A DNA stretch of 64,000 nt from Atopobiaceae bacterium UBA1367 (lineage in GTDB: Bacteria; Actinomycetota; Coriobacteriia; Coriobacteriales; Atopobiaceae): NCBI GenBank assembly GCA_002305995.1, contig DBRN01000009.1, positions 1 through 64,000 of the forward strand, given 5' to 3'. Positions 50,040 to 59,714 of the stretch are shown here, one piece after another (the stretch's first letter is position 1; every line of letters begins with the position of its first letter). The translations under genes were made by a program, and so were the position numbers. The notes below the pieces were generated by a model, which made no database searches, was not told the origin of the DNA, and saw nothing but the letters and a program-made list of their open reading frames with translations.

Positions 50040-50957
50040 TCACGCCAATCGGACAAAGTAGGCCACGACGGCGACGGCAAGCGCGATGCGATACCAGCCG
50101 AAGGGCTTGAAGTCGTGCCTGCGCACGAACCCCATCAGGAACCGAATCGACAGCATGGACACCACGAAGGCGACGGCACACCCGACGCCCAGGATCGCCC
50201 ACTCGGCCATGACGAACGAGTTGCCCTTGAGGAAGTACTTGACCAGGCGCAGGGCACTTGCCCCGAACATGACGGGAATTGCAAGGAAGAAGGTGAACTC
50301 CGCCGCGACCGCGCGCGAGCAGCCCATGAGCAGCCCGCCGATGATCGTCGAGCCAGAGCGCGACGTGCCCGGCACCATGGACAGAATCTGGAAGATGCCG
50401 ATGCCGATGGCGGTGGGCCAATCGAGGTCGTCGATGTGGCGTATGCGGGCAAGGGCGTCGGCACGCTCCGAGATGGAGAGTCCTACGTTGGTCTGAGACA
50501 CAAGGTGACGCGGGCGCCGCACGGGACGCTCGGAGAGCCGCCTGGCCTTCCGCTCGCGCACGGTCTCGATCACGATGAAGGCGACGCCGTAGACGGCAAG
50601 CGCGGCGGCAATGACGAACGGGCTGCCCAGGTGCTCCTCCATCCAATCGTCCAGGGGGATGCCCACCACGGCAGCGGGAACGCAGGCCACCACGACCTTT
50701 GCCCACATGACCCACGTCGCCCTGCGCCCCGCGGCGTCCTTCCTGCCCGAGAAGGGATTGAGCGTGCCGAAGAACAGCACGCAGACGGCCAGGATGGCGC
50801 CCAGCTGGATGACGACCAGGAACATGTCCCAGAAGTCTCGGGAGACCTCAAGGGCCACGAACTGGTCAAGCAGCAGCATGTGGCCCGTCGAGGAGACGGG
50901 AAGCCACTCGGTGACGCCCTCCACCACGCCGTAGAGCGCCGCCTTGAGCAATTCCAT
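50040..50957 (-). CDS. uppP: Undecaprenyl-diphosphatase UppP/BacA (305 aa)
   Basis: Recycles undecaprenyl pyrophosphate for peptidoglycan and other envelope polymers. Signature motifs: GVVEGVTEWLPVSSTGHM at the N-terminus and SMVPGTSRSGSTIIGGLLMG in the second half, including the catalytic Glu, Ser and Arg. Seven to eight membrane helices. A loop of about 40 residues (RKARRLSERPVRRPRHLVSQ) is longer than usual. Start at 50957 or a GTG 9 bp upstream. Confidence 0.93.
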   Translation of the reverse strand: MELLKAALYGVVEGVTEWLPVSSTGHMLLLDQFVALEVSRDFWDMFLVVIQLGAILAVCVLFFGTLNPFSGRKDAAGRRATWVMWAKVVVACVPAAVVGIPLDDWMEEHLGSPFVIAAALAVYGVAFIVIETVRERKARRLSERPVRRPRHLVSQTNVGLSISERADALARIRHIDDLDWPTAIGIGIFQILSMVPGTSRSGSTIIGGLLMGCSRAVAAEFTFFLAIPVMFGASALRLVKYFLKGNSFVMAEWAILGVGCAVAFVVSMLSIRFLMGFVRRHDFKPFGWYRIALAVAVVAYFVRLA

Positions 50958-51174
50958 GATGTCCACGCGCCACACCCTCCGCTCGTCCCTCTGGTCAATG
51001 ACCCTCCCATCATGAACCCAAGGCGGCGCAGGCCGCCCAACTCCCCCGCAAAACGCGCAAGAGCGTCGCCCCGTGGTACCAGATGGCCCCTCAGCGTCGT
51101 GGAATAACGGTGGCTGCACCAGTCTGGCGCTAAGATAGTCCCCTATCGGACATACCCGACTCGTCCTGTTCCCG

Positions 51175-52338
51175 ATGAAAGAGGTACCCGTGCAACGTGC
51201 CGTGCAACGCCTTGCCACCATCGCGGTGGCGTCGACGATTGTCGCCCTCAGCCTCGGGGGCACCCCCCGCATCGCCCTCGCGGCAAGCTACGAGGAGCTC
51301 CAGCAGCAGTTCGAGGAGTCTGTGGCCGCCCATGACGCCGCCGTCGCGCACGTAGACGAGATCCAGGAGCAGATCGACGAGAACCAGGAGAGGATCGAGC
51401 AGATCGAGCAGGAGATCCCCGCCCAGCGCCGACGCGCCGCGGAGTCGCTGCGCACCCTCTACAGGATCCAGCAGTCCTCGGGGGGCCTGGTCGAGCTCAT
51501 CCTCTCCTCGGAGGACTTCAACGAGCTCATCACCATGGTCACCTACCTCGATCGCATCCAGAGCAGGAACATGGGAGAGCTGCAGGAGCTCGCCGAGATG
51601 GATGCGGAGCTCCAGCAGGCCAAGGACACCCTCAGCGCCCAGAAGGCCCAGGCCGACCAGGAGGCGGAGGCGGCACTCGAGGCGCAGGAGCGCGCCCTCG
51701 CCGCCCGCGAGGAGGTCCGCCTGCAGGCGATCGCGCAGGCCGAGGCGGAGCGTGAGGCGGCAGAGGCTGCCCTGAAGCAGGCGGCGCGGGATGCCGAGGA
51801 GGGCAAGTCGTTCACCACGGCAAGCGGCCGGAAGGCCACCGTCAGCTCGACCACCCAGAAGTCGATCCCTGCGGAGGCTGTCAGCCCTCAGACGGAGCAG
51901 AGGTCGGAACAGAAGTCGGACACGGAGAGCGGGCAGCCCACGCAGAAGACGTCGCAGGGCAAGGGCATCGTCTCCGAGCGCGACGCGTTCATCAGCACGT
52001 GGGCACCGCGCATCGACGCCTATCTCAGCGGCTCGCCGCTGGGCGGCCATGGCAGGACCTTCGCCGAGGCCGCCTGGGACTACAACGTCGACCCACGCTG
52101 GTCCCCCGCCATCTCGTGCATCGAGAGCTCCAAAGGCGCCGTCTGCTTCAGGCCCCACAATGCCTGGGGCTGGGGCAGCTCGAGCTGGAGCGATTGGGAC
52201 ACCGCCATCAGGAGCCACGTGGCAGGGCTCTCCGAGGGATACGGCTACACCATCTCGACCTCCGCCGCCCGGAAGTACTGCCCGCCCACGTGGCAGAGCT
52301 GGTACTCGTCGGTACTTGCCGAGATGGGCTCCATCTGA
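51175..52338 (+). CDS. Secreted coiled-coil protein with C-terminal lysozyme-like domain (387 aa)
   Basis: Signal peptide ending in IALAASYEE. Residues 40-215 form a long coiled coil of the PcsB/CwlO N-terminal type (DEIQEQIDENQERIEQIEQE; SGGLVELILSSEDFNELITM). A Ser/Thr/Gln-rich linker follows. Residues about 270-387 resemble a lysozyme/glucosaminidase-like fold: SPAISCIESSKGAVCFRPHN, AWGWGSSSWSDWDTAI, RKYCPPTWQSWYSSV. E in CIESSKG is the candidate catalytic acid. Probably a peptidoglycan hydrolase whose coiled coil docks to a regulator such as FtsEX. Start at 51175 or a nearby GTG. Confidence 0.8.
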   Translation: MKEVPVQRAVQRLATIAVASTIVALSLGGTPRIALAASYEELQQQFEESVAAHDAAVAHVDEIQEQIDENQERIEQIEQEIPAQRRRAAESLRTLYRIQQSSGGLVELILSSEDFNELITMVTYLDRIQSRNMGELQELAEMDAELQQAKDTLSAQKAQADQEAEAALEAQERALAAREEVRLQAIAQAEAEREAAEAALKQAARDAEEGKSFTTASGRKATVSSTTQKSIPAEAVSPQTEQRSEQKSDTESGQPTQKTSQGKGIVSERDAFISTWAPRIDAYLSGSPLGGHGRTFAEAAWDYNVDPRWSPAISCIESSKGAVCFRPHNAWGWGSSSWSDWDTAIRSHVAGLSEGYGYTISTSAARKYCPPTWQSWYSSVLAEMGSI

Positions 52339-52403
52339 GGCCCTCAGGCCACATGGACGGCGCAGGCGAAGGAGGGGCCACGTGGTTCCTCCCTCGCCCT
52401 GAT

Positions 52404-52516
52404 GCGCCGCGGGGCGCCGTGTGTGCCGCCGCCCCCCGGTCGGCATCGCGAGGCGCCATCGAGCGCCCGGATGGATACAGTAGGTGTGTCGTCGCCACCA
52501 CAGCGCCCCGCGGCGC
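52404..52516. repeat. 14-bp GC-rich inverted repeat upstream of the M16C peptidase gene
   Basis: GCGCCGCGGGGCGC (52404-52417) recurs inverted at 52503-52516, 85 bp apart, with further GGCGCC sites between. The right arm is 18 bp before the peptidase start. It could be a long hairpin terminator of the upstream gene or a regulatory dyad. Confidence 0.5.
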
Positions 52517-52534
52517 GATCGCATAGGAGGACCC

Positions 52535-55492
52535 ATGAGCGAACCCGTCCCACAGGCCAAGGCCCCGCGCCTCTCGGCCCCAGACCCCGCCCTGGCCGTC
52601 GGCACCAGGCACGCCGGCTTTGTCGTGACCGCCCTCGAGCCACTGCCCGAGCTCTCGGGGACGGCCTACGTCATGCGTCACGAGGCGAGTGGTGCGCGCC
52701 TGATGTGGCTCGCCAACGCCGACGAGAACCGCTCCTTCTCCATCGCCTTCAAGACGCCCCCGGCAGACGACACGGGCGTCTTTCACATCCTCGAGCACTC
52801 GGTGCTCTGCGGGTCCGACCGCTTCCCCGTCAAGGAGCCCTTCGTCAACCTGCTCAAGAGCTCGATGCAGACCTTCCTCAACGCGCTCACCTTTCCTGAC
52901 AAGACCATGTACCCGGTCTCGTCGACCAATGTGACCGACCTCGAGAACCTCATGGACGTCTACCTCGATGCCGTGCTGCATCCCGCGATCTACCGGCGCC
53001 CGCGCATCTTCGAGCAGGAGGGCTGGCACTACGAGACCGAGGGGCTCGACGCCCCCCTCACCTACAACGGCGTCGTGCTCAACGAGATGAAGGGCGCGCT
53101 CTCGGATCCTGACGAGGTCGCACGCATGCATGTGGGCCGCGACCTCTTTCCCGACACCGCCTACCGCTTCGAGTCGGGTGGCGACCCGCGCGCCATCCCA
53201 CAGCTCTCCTACGAGCGCTTCCTCGACACACACGCACGCCACTACAACCTGCCCAACAGCTACACCATCCTGTACGGCGACCTCGACATCGAGCGCGAGC
53301 TGGCCTTTGTGGGCGCGCGCTTTGACGCGGCGGTCGAGCGTGGCGCAGGGGAGCCCAACCCCCTCGCCCTCCAGAAGCCCGTCGCGAGCCCTCTGCGACA
53401 GGTCAGGATGGCGACTGCCCCCGAGAACGCCTCGGTGACCCTCGCCTACGTCATGGGCACCGCGGCGGACCGCGAGCGCGTGCTGGCGACCGACGTGCTG
53501 CTCGACTCCCTCGCAGGCTCGAACGAGGCGCCACTCAAGCGCGCCGTCCTCGACGCAGGGCTCGGTGACGACTTTCAGGCGTCGCTGGCCGACGGCGTGC
53601 TTCAGCCCATGGTGACCTTCGTGCTCAAGGGCGCACGGCCGGACGCAGCCGAGGAGTTCCGGCGCCTTGTCGAAAAGACCTGCGCCCAGCTGGCTCGGGA
53701 TGGCATCGACCGCGAGCGGCTCAGTGCCTCGCTCGCCCGGGAGGAGTTCGACCTGCGCGAGGGCGACTGGGGCGGCTCGTACTCCGACGGCGTCGCCCTC
53801 TCGATGCAGGCCATGTCCAGCTGGCTCTACGATGACGCGCGCCCCGTGGACTACCTGCGCTACGAGCAGGCCCTCGAGCACCTGCGCTCAGGGGTGGCAG
53901 AGGGGCTCTTCGAGCGCCTGCTGCGGGAGCTCGTCTGCGAGAGCACCCATCGCGCAGGCATCGAGCTGGTGCCTGTCGACGAGGGCGACGCGGCCGAGGA
54001 GGCCATCGAGCTGGCCACGAGACGCGCCGCCCTCGGCGACGACGAGGTGCGCGCCATCATGGACGAGGTCGCGGCGCTGCGCGACGAGCAGGAGCGCCCC
54101 GACGATCCCGAGAGCCTCGCCCGACTCCCGCGCCTCTCGGTCGCCGACGTCGGCGAGGCCCCGCGCGAGACGCCCGCACGCGTGGTGGAGGCCCCCCTGC
54201 CCTGCCTGGCGCATGAGCTCGACACGCATCACATCGTCTACGCGTACCACTACTTCGACCTGCGCCGCCTCGCGTTTGCGGACCTCCCCTACGTGGGCCT
54301 GCTGGCTGACCTCCTCGGCAGGCTCGACACGGCGCGGCTTCCCGCCGACCGGCTCGACACCGTCATCGAGGAGAGCCTCGGGGCGCTCAGCTTCTTCACC
54401 GAGACCTATGGCAAGGACGACGACCCGCTCTTTGCCCAGCCGATGCTCGTCGTGGGGGCGAGCGCGCTCTCGAAGCGGGTCGACCGGCTCGCCACCCTGC
54501 CTGCCGAGGTCTGGTCGACCACCCTCTACGACAACCTCGCCCGCATCCACGACATCGTCCAGCAGCGGCGCTCCTCCATGGAGCAGGCCTTCCTGGGAGC
54601 TGGCCATGCCGCCGCCATGTCGCGCCTGTCCAGCTACTTCACCAGCTCGGCAGTGGCCAACGACACCCTTTCGGGCATCGACTACTACCTCTTCGTCAAG
54701 GATCTGCTCGCCCACTGGGACGAGCGCTCCGCCATGCTCCCCCAGCGTCTCGCAGACCTCGCTGGGCGCATCTTCTCGGCAGACGAGGTCCTGGTAAGCC
54801 TGACCTGCTCGGAGGAGGACCGTCGGCGCTTTTGGGAGGCGGGCCAGGCGCTGCGGCTCCCCGCCCTCGGCGAGGATGCCTGCGCGCACCGCCTCGTCGT
54901 GCCGACGCCCGAGGTGGGCAACGAGGCATTCGTGACCCCCTCGAACGTGTGCTTCGTGGCGGAGGGGCAGGCGCGGAGCGACCTCGACCAGGGAAGCCTC
55001 GGCACCTGGCTCGTCGCCTCCCGCGCCCTCTCATACGACTACCTCTGGAACGAGGTGCGTGTCAAGGGCGGCGCCTACGGCTGCGGCTTCAGGCGCACGA
55101 CGAGCGGGCTCGCCCAGTTCTGGAGCTACCGCGACCCCGCCGCCGACCCTTCCGTCAGACGCTTCGAGCAGGCTGCGGAATGGATCAGGGCCTGGGATCC
55201 CTCCGCCGAGGACCTCGACGGCTACCTCGTGTCGTCTGTCGCGACGCACGACGCGCCGCTCAAGCCACGGCAGCTGGCACGGCGCCAGGACGGCCTGTTC
55301 ATCTGCGGACGCCCCGACGATTGGCGCGCGGCGGTCCGACGCGAGATGCTGGCTACGGGCGTCGAGGGGGTGCGAGCGCTCGCACCAGCGCTCGCGCAGC
55401 TTGGTGAGCGCCGCGCCCTGTGCGTCTTCGGTGGACGTGAGCAGATAGGGGCCAGCGACCTGCCGCTCAAGGTCATCGAGCTCATGGGCTAG
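52535..55492 (+). CDS. M16C family zinc metallopeptidase, PreP-like (985 aa)
   Basis: Cytoplasmic peptidasome with the inverted zinc motif HILEH (H84, E87, H88) in DTGVFHILEHSVLCGSDRFP; NGVVLNEMKGALSDP holds the distal Glu ligand. Two M16 homologous halves and the C-terminal VKGGAYGCGFRRTTSGLAQF (Arg/Tyr pair) match presequence-protease-like enzymes that degrade peptides up to about 70 residues. Start at 52535 follows TAGGAGGACCC. Flanked by a strong terminator. Confidence 0.92.
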   Translation: MSEPVPQAKAPRLSAPDPALAVGTRHAGFVVTALEPLPELSGTAYVMRHEASGARLMWLANADENRSFSIAFKTPPADDTGVFHILEHSVLCGSDRFPVKEPFVNLLKSSMQTFLNALTFPDKTMYPVSSTNVTDLENLMDVYLDAVLHPAIYRRPRIFEQEGWHYETEGLDAPLTYNGVVLNEMKGALSDPDEVARMHVGRDLFPDTAYRFESGGDPRAIPQLSYERFLDTHARHYNLPNSYTILYGDLDIERELAFVGARFDAAVERGAGEPNPLALQKPVASPLRQVRMATAPENASVTLAYVMGTAADRERVLATDVLLDSLAGSNEAPLKRAVLDAGLGDDFQASLADGVLQPMVTFVLKGARPDAAEEFRRLVEKTCAQLARDGIDRERLSASLAREEFDLREGDWGGSYSDGVALSMQAMSSWLYDDARPVDYLRYEQALEHLRSGVAEGLFERLLRELVCESTHRAGIELVPVDEGDAAEEAIELATRRAALGDDEVRAIMDEVAALRDEQERPDDPESLARLPRLSVADVGEAPRETPARVVEAPLPCLAHELDTHHIVYAYHYFDLRRLAFADLPYVGLLADLLGRLDTARLPADRLDTVIEESLGALSFFTETYGKDDDPLFAQPMLVVGASALSKRVDRLATLPAEVWSTTLYDNLARIHDIVQQRRSSMEQAFLGAGHAAAMSRLSSYFTSSAVANDTLSGIDYYLFVKDLLAHWDERSAMLPQRLADLAGRIFSADEVLVSLTCSEEDRRRFWEAGQALRLPALGEDACAHRLVVPTPEVGNEAFVTPSNVCFVAEGQARSDLDQGSLGTWLVASRALSYDYLWNEVRVKGGAYGCGFRRTTSGLAQFWSYRDPAADPSVRRFEQAAEWIRAWDPSAEDLDGYLVSSVATHDAPLKPRQLARRQDGLFICGRPDDWRAAVRREMLATGVEGVRALAPALAQLGERRALCVFGGREQIGASDLPLKVIELMG

Positions 55493-55499
55493 GAGAGGA

Positions 55500-55533
55500 G
55501 GGCGTTCCGCCCACGCACGCGGGCGGAACGCCC
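55500..55533. terminator. Strong hairpin between convergent M16C and HAD genes
   Basis: GGGCGTTCCGCCC (55500-55512) pairs exactly with 55521-55533 over an 8-nt loop. It sits 8 bp past the peptidase stop and 10 bp past the HAD stop, so it probably serves both strands. Confidence 0.7.
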
Positions 55534-55542
55534 CGCATGGCG

Positions 55543-56370
55543 TCACCGCCCGAACGGCCACGCACCCGCCGCAAGGGCCTCCACGGCCTGGGCCACCGAC
55601 TCCTGGTCGCAGGGCCCGATGTGCCAGCGGGCGGCCTCGTGCGCCTCCGCGGTCGCGTTCTCCACGGCGACCGAGTCGGGCACGTGGGCGAGCATCTCCA
55701 GGTCGTTGCCCGAGTCGCCGAAGACGACGACCTGTCCTATCGAGATGCCCAGGGCATCGCAGAGGATGTCGACGCCGCTCGCCTTGCTGTATCCCACGGG
55801 CGTCAGGTTGACAAAGCCGGGCACGGGTATGTTGAACTCCAGGCCGGGCACCTCACGCTCCAGCAGGTCCTTGAGCCGCCGTGTCGCAGCCAACCCCTCC
55901 GAGGTGAAGACGTTCGCCTTGACCACGGCAAACGGGGGCACGCCCTCCCCTGCCTTGGCCTCACTGGCATAGAGCGGAAAGCTTGCGGCCAGATCCCGTC
56001 GCCGACCCTCCACGAGCAGCGGCGTGCCCTCGTCGAAGACGATGAGCCCTGCATGGGGCAGGTCGTGCAGCGCCTCGGCCACCCGCACGAGCTCGCCATG
56101 GTCGAGGTGCTCCTCATGTATGAGCGCGCCGTCGAGGTAGACCTGCATGCCGTTGGTGGCGAGCGCCGTCGCGACGCAGGACTCGTCCCCGCCGAAGGCG
56201 GGAAGCACGTGGGAGATGCCCCGACCGCTGGCTGGCCCCATCCGCATGCCCGCACGAGCAGCCACCCGGAAGGCCTCCCTCGTCCGGCAGGAGACGACCG
56301 CATGTCCCTCGGGCAGGATCGTGCCGTCGATGTCGGTGAGGATGAGCCGTATGTCGCGGTGCGTTCCCAT
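55543..56370 (-). CDS. HAD superfamily Cof-type phosphatase (275 aa)
   Basis: Class IIB HAD hydrolase. Nucleophile motif LTDIDGTILPEG, motif II Ser/Thr region MGPASGRG, and motif IV VVFGDSGNDLEMLA. The cap domain lies between. Likely a sugar-phosphate or cofactor phosphatase; the substrate cannot be fixed. Near start 56370, GGAGAGATCC gives a good ribosome site. Convergent with the M16C gene. Confidence 0.88.
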   Translation of the reverse strand: MGTHRDIRLILTDIDGTILPEGHAVVSCRTREAFRVAARAGMRMGPASGRGISHVLPAFGGDESCVATALATNGMQVYLDGALIHEEHLDHGELVRVAEALHDLPHAGLIVFDEGTPLLVEGRRRDLAASFPLYASEAKAGEGVPPFAVVKANVFTSEGLAATRRLKDLLEREVPGLEFNIPVPGFVNLTPVGYSKASGVDILCDALGISIGQVVVFGDSGNDLEMLAHVPDSVAVENATAEAHEAARWHIGPCDQESVAQAVEALAAGAWPFGR

Positions 56371-56532
56371 GGATCTCTCCGATGCGATGTGGCGTCGTCT
56401 GCGCGCAAGCTGCGTCTCCCCATTCTAGGCCATGTGCGCCAGGGGTCGCCCTCTGCCGCGCGGGAGCTGCCCCTGGCGCACGCGAAGCGCTACCATGGGC
56501 ACAGTCCCATTCCTCAGGCAGGGAGGCATGCC

Positions 56533-57060
56533 ATGAACGAGACCCTTAGGACCATCCACGACCGTCGCAGCATCCGCAGCTTCACCGACCGCCCCGTCGA
56601 GCGGGAGCTCGTCGAGCAGATCGTGGACGCTGGCATCTGGGCGGCAAGCGGCAAGAACGGCCAGGCGCCCATCGTACTCGTCGTCACCAACCCCGAGCTC
56701 GTCGCCCGTCTCTCCGACATGAACCGCAGGGTCGGTGGCTGGAAGGAGGGCTTCGACCCCTTCTATGGCGGCAAGACCGTGCTGGTGGTGCTCGCAGACA
56801 GGGATGCCGCGGCCACCTACGTCTATGACGGCGCGCTCACGCTGGGCAACATGCTGCTCGCCGCCGAGTCGCTTGGCGTGGGCGGCATCTGGATCCACCG
56901 TGCCAAGGAGGAGTTCGAGTCGGAGGAGGGGAAGGCCATCCTTGCCGAACTCGGCATCGAGGGCGACCTGGAGGGAATCGGCCACTGCGTGCTGGGCTAC
57001 GCCGACGGCCCCGCCAAGGTCATCGACCGCAAGGAGGGTCGCATCTTCTGGGCAGAGTAG
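56533..57060 (+). CDS. Nitroreductase family flavoprotein (175 aa)
   Basis: Compact FMN-dependent nitroreductase: TIHDRRSIRSFTDRPVEREL (FMN phosphate-binding Arg and Ser), DAGIWAASGKNGQAP, LGNMLLAAESLGVGGIWIHR, and HCVLGYADGP. Small size and the lack of an N-terminal extension fit the minimal NfnB-like group. Reduces quinones or nitro compounds with NAD(P)H. Start at 56533 follows GGGAGGCATGCC. Monocistronic. Confidence 0.87.
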   Translation: MNETLRTIHDRRSIRSFTDRPVERELVEQIVDAGIWAASGKNGQAPIVLVVTNPELVARLSDMNRRVGGWKEGFDPFYGGKTVLVVLADRDAAATYVYDGALTLGNMLLAAESLGVGGIWIHRAKEEFESEEGKAILAELGIEGDLEGIGHCVLGYADGPAKVIDRKEGRIFWAE

Positions 57061-57179
57061 CTCTCCCGCTCCCACATGCGTGAGCATAGCCCTCGCCTAG
57101 CTTGCCATGCCGTGCCACGCCATGCTCCCGCCCCCACGCGCGTGAGCCATGGGCGTGTCCCAGCTCGCGCACGTGGGAG

Positions 57180-57899
57180 CTAGTACCCTCTCACCGCCGT
57201 GTCATGGAAGGTGAAGAAGTCCGGCCTGTGGCGCGAGAACGTGGTCTCGAAGTGCACCCCATCGGAGTTGAAGGTCTTGCTTATCACGACGGCGACCATC
57301 GAGTAGTCAAGCAGGTCGAGGGCCGTGCGATCGTCGTTCGTCACGTGCTCGACCTTCACCGTGCGCTTGCTGGTCGAGATGCGCATCCCCAGCGTGCCCT
57401 CCACATACAGGTACACCGAGTCCTCGACGATCGTCGGCGTGAGGCCGGGAACCGCTGACACGAGGAAGTAGTTGATGTCGTAGATCAGCGCCAGCCCGTT
57501 CATGTGCCGTATGCGCTCGACGCGGTACAGACGGTCCCCGACCTCGAATCCCGTACGCGCGGCCACATGCACGTCGGCGACGATCTGGGCAAACGAGCGC
57601 ACGGTCGTGCAGGCGGAGATGTTGTTTCTCTCACATGCCTCGCGAAACGTCTCGATGTCACCCAGCACGAAGCGCGCATGCATGTCACGCTGCCAGATGA
57701 CCTTGACGCCCTTGCCCTGGATGGGATGCACGTACCCGTGCAGTCGGAGCACCGACAACGCCTTCCTCAGCGTGTTGTGCGAGCACTGGTACTCTTCCAC
57801 GAGCTTTGCCTCGGAGGGTATGAAGCCCTGGTAGGAAAACTCTCCCCCCTCGATGCGTTCGCGCAGGCTCTCGTAGATGTCGTAGTAGATGGACCTCAT
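57180..57899 (-). CDS. treR: GntR/HutC family regulator, probable TreR-type repressor (239 aa)
   Basis: N-terminal winged helix of the GntR family (YYDIYESLRERIEGGEFSYQ, IPSEAKLVEEYQCSHNTLRK) and a C-terminal UTRA ligand domain (FRFEVGDRLYRVERIRHMNG-type, YFLVSAVPGLTPTIVEDSVY). TreR of Gram-positives belongs to this group and senses trehalose-6-phosphate. Divergent from the EIIBC gene, so it probably controls the trehalose genes and itself. Start at 57899 is 12 nt past GGGAGGGG; a longer frame to 58043 overlaps the promoter region and is unlikely. Confidence 0.82.
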   Translation of the reverse strand: MRSIYYDIYESLRERIEGGEFSYQGFIPSEAKLVEEYQCSHNTLRKALSVLRLHGYVHPIQGKGVKVIWQRDMHARFVLGDIETFREACERNNISACTTVRSFAQIVADVHVAARTGFEVGDRLYRVERIRHMNGLALIYDINYFLVSAVPGLTPTIVEDSVYLYVEGTLGMRISTSKRTVKVEHVTNDDRTALDLLDYSMVAVVISKTFNSDGVHFETTFSRHRPDFFTFHDTAVRGY

Positions 57900-57948
57900 G
57901 CCGATGCCACACCCCTCCCGCGCCCAAGGAATCGCACTATGATTCAGC

Positions 57949-57969
57949 ATACGGCATTCTCGGCCGTAT
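57949..57969. promoter_or_regulatory. Dyad ATACGG-9-CCGTAT between treR and treP
   Basis: ATACGG (57949-57954) and its complement CCGTAT (57964-57969) are 9 bp apart, about 50 bp before the treR start and 210 bp before treP. A second dyad, CCAGC-TACGT-GCTGG, lies about 40 bp to the right. Either could be the regulator's operator. Confidence 0.45.
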
Positions 57970-58178
57970 CTTATGCACATGACTTGCAGTTGTGTATCCC
58001 CAGCTACGTGCTGGATAATGGAGTCATTAGCTTCCCTGCCCATATTATTTGAATAAGTTAGCCAGACAGGCGCGTGTTACCGAAGAGGCACTGCGGGGTG
58101 GTGGCCACTCGCTCATGTGACTGCACCCCATGCCCGGAAGGATCAAAGGGACCTTCCATAAGTGAAAAGGAGGCACAC

Positions 58179-59648
58179 ATGGGCAAGTTCGAACATGACG
58201 CCCGCGAGATGCTGCGCTTGGTTGGCGGCAAGGAGAACATCGCCGCCCTCTCGCACTGCGTCACCCGCATGCGGTTCACGTTGGTCGATCCCAACGTCGC
58301 GGACGTGCCCGCCATCGAGGCGCTCAAGGCGACGAAGGGCAGCTTCACGCAGGCGGGCCAGTTCCAGGTCATCATCGGCAACGAGGTGGGCGACTTCTAC
58401 GACGAGTTCGTCGCGGTCTCCGGCATCACCGGCGTCTCAAAGGACGAGGCCAAGGCCATCGCAGCCAAGCAGGGCAATCCCCTCCAGCGTCTCATGGGCT
58501 CGATCGCCGAGGTGTTCGCTCCGCTCATCCCCGCCATCATCACCGGCGGCCTGATCCTGGGCTTCCGCAACGTCCTGGGCGACATGCCCTACTTCGGGCC
58601 CGACGGTACCGCCACCCTGGCCTCGATGTCGGTCTTCTGGAACGGCGTCAACCACTTCCTGTGGCTCATCGGAGAGGCCGTCTTCCACCTCGGCATCCCC
58701 GTGGGCATCTGCTGGTCGGTGACGCGCAAGATGGGCGGCACCGAGATGCTCGGCATCATCATGGGCCTCACGCTCGTCTCCGCGCAGCTGCTCAACGCCT
58801 ACGCGGTCGCCGGCGCCACCGCCGAGACCTGGGAGCAGTACAGCTGGAATTTCGGCTTCGCGCAGGTCCACATGGTGGGCTACCAGGCACAGGTCATCCC
58901 GGCCATCCTCGCTGCCATCACGTTCAACTACCTTGAGCGCATCTTCAAGAGGATCACGCCGTCCATCGTCCAGATGATCGTCGTGCCGTTCTGCTCCATC
59001 CTGCTGGGCGTCATGGCCGCCCACTTCGTGCTCGGCCCCATCGGCTGGACACTCGGCACCGGCGTCTCCGCCATCGTCAACGCCGGCATCACCGGCCCGG
59101 CCAAGGTCCTGTTCGGCGCGATCTTCGGCGGCGTGTACGCCCCGCTGGTCATCACCGGACTGCACCACATGACCAACGCCATCGACCTGCAGCTCATCGC
59201 CGACTTCGGCGGAACCATGCTGTGGCCGATGATCGCCCTCTCCAACATCGCCCAGGGCTCCGCCGTCCTCGGCATGATCGTGCTGCAGAGAGGCGACGAG
59301 AACGCCGAGCAGGTCAACATCCCGGCGTGCATCTCCTGCTACCTGGGCGTCACCGAGCCGGCCATCTTCGGCGTCAACCTCAAGTACATGTTCCCGTTCT
59401 ACAGCGCCATGATCGGCTCCGCCATCGCCGGCTGCCTGTCCTGCGCCATGGGCTGCACCGCCAACGCCATCGGCGTCGGCGGCATCCCCGGCATCCTTGC
59501 CATGCAGCCGCAGTCCATGCTCAGGTACGCGCTCTGCATGCTCATCGTGCTCGTCGTGCCATTCCTGCTCACCTTCACCATCGGCAAGCGCAGGGGCATC
59601 GATCGTGATGCCCAGGCCACCGCTGCCGCCGCAAAGCTCGCCAAGTAG
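58179..59648 (+). CDS. treP: PTS trehalose-specific EIIBC (489 aa)
   Basis: EIIB domain at residues 1-85 with phosphorylatable C27 in AALSHCVTRMRF, then an EIIC domain of about 10 helices with LVITGLHHMTNAIDLQLIAD and CYLGVTEPAIFGVNLKYMF. Glucose-family organisation, closest to TreB/TreP type because of the adjoining hydrolase and regulator. There is no EIIA domain, so phosphate must come from another protein. GGAGG precedes the start at 58179. The treC gene follows by 66 bp. Confidence 0.9.
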   Translation: MGKFEHDAREMLRLVGGKENIAALSHCVTRMRFTLVDPNVADVPAIEALKATKGSFTQAGQFQVIIGNEVGDFYDEFVAVSGITGVSKDEAKAIAAKQGNPLQRLMGSIAEVFAPLIPAIITGGLILGFRNVLGDMPYFGPDGTATLASMSVFWNGVNHFLWLIGEAVFHLGIPVGICWSVTRKMGGTEMLGIIMGLTLVSAQLLNAYAVAGATAETWEQYSWNFGFAQVHMVGYQAQVIPAILAAITFNYLERIFKRITPSIVQMIVVPFCSILLGVMAAHFVLGPIGWTLGTGVSAIVNAGITGPAKVLFGAIFGGVYAPLVITGLHHMTNAIDLQLIADFGGTMLWPMIALSNIAQGSAVLGMIVLQRGDENAEQVNIPACISCYLGVTEPAIFGVNLKYMFPFYSAMIGSAIAGCLSCAMGCTANAIGVGGIPGILAMQPQSMLRYALCMLIVLVVPFLLTFTIGKRRGIDRDAQATAAAAKLAK

Positions 59649-59714
59649 CCGACCAGCGGCCTGCCAGGCGTGGCCGATCCCTGGCAGGCCGCTGACAGGA
59701 CAGGGAGGAACCGT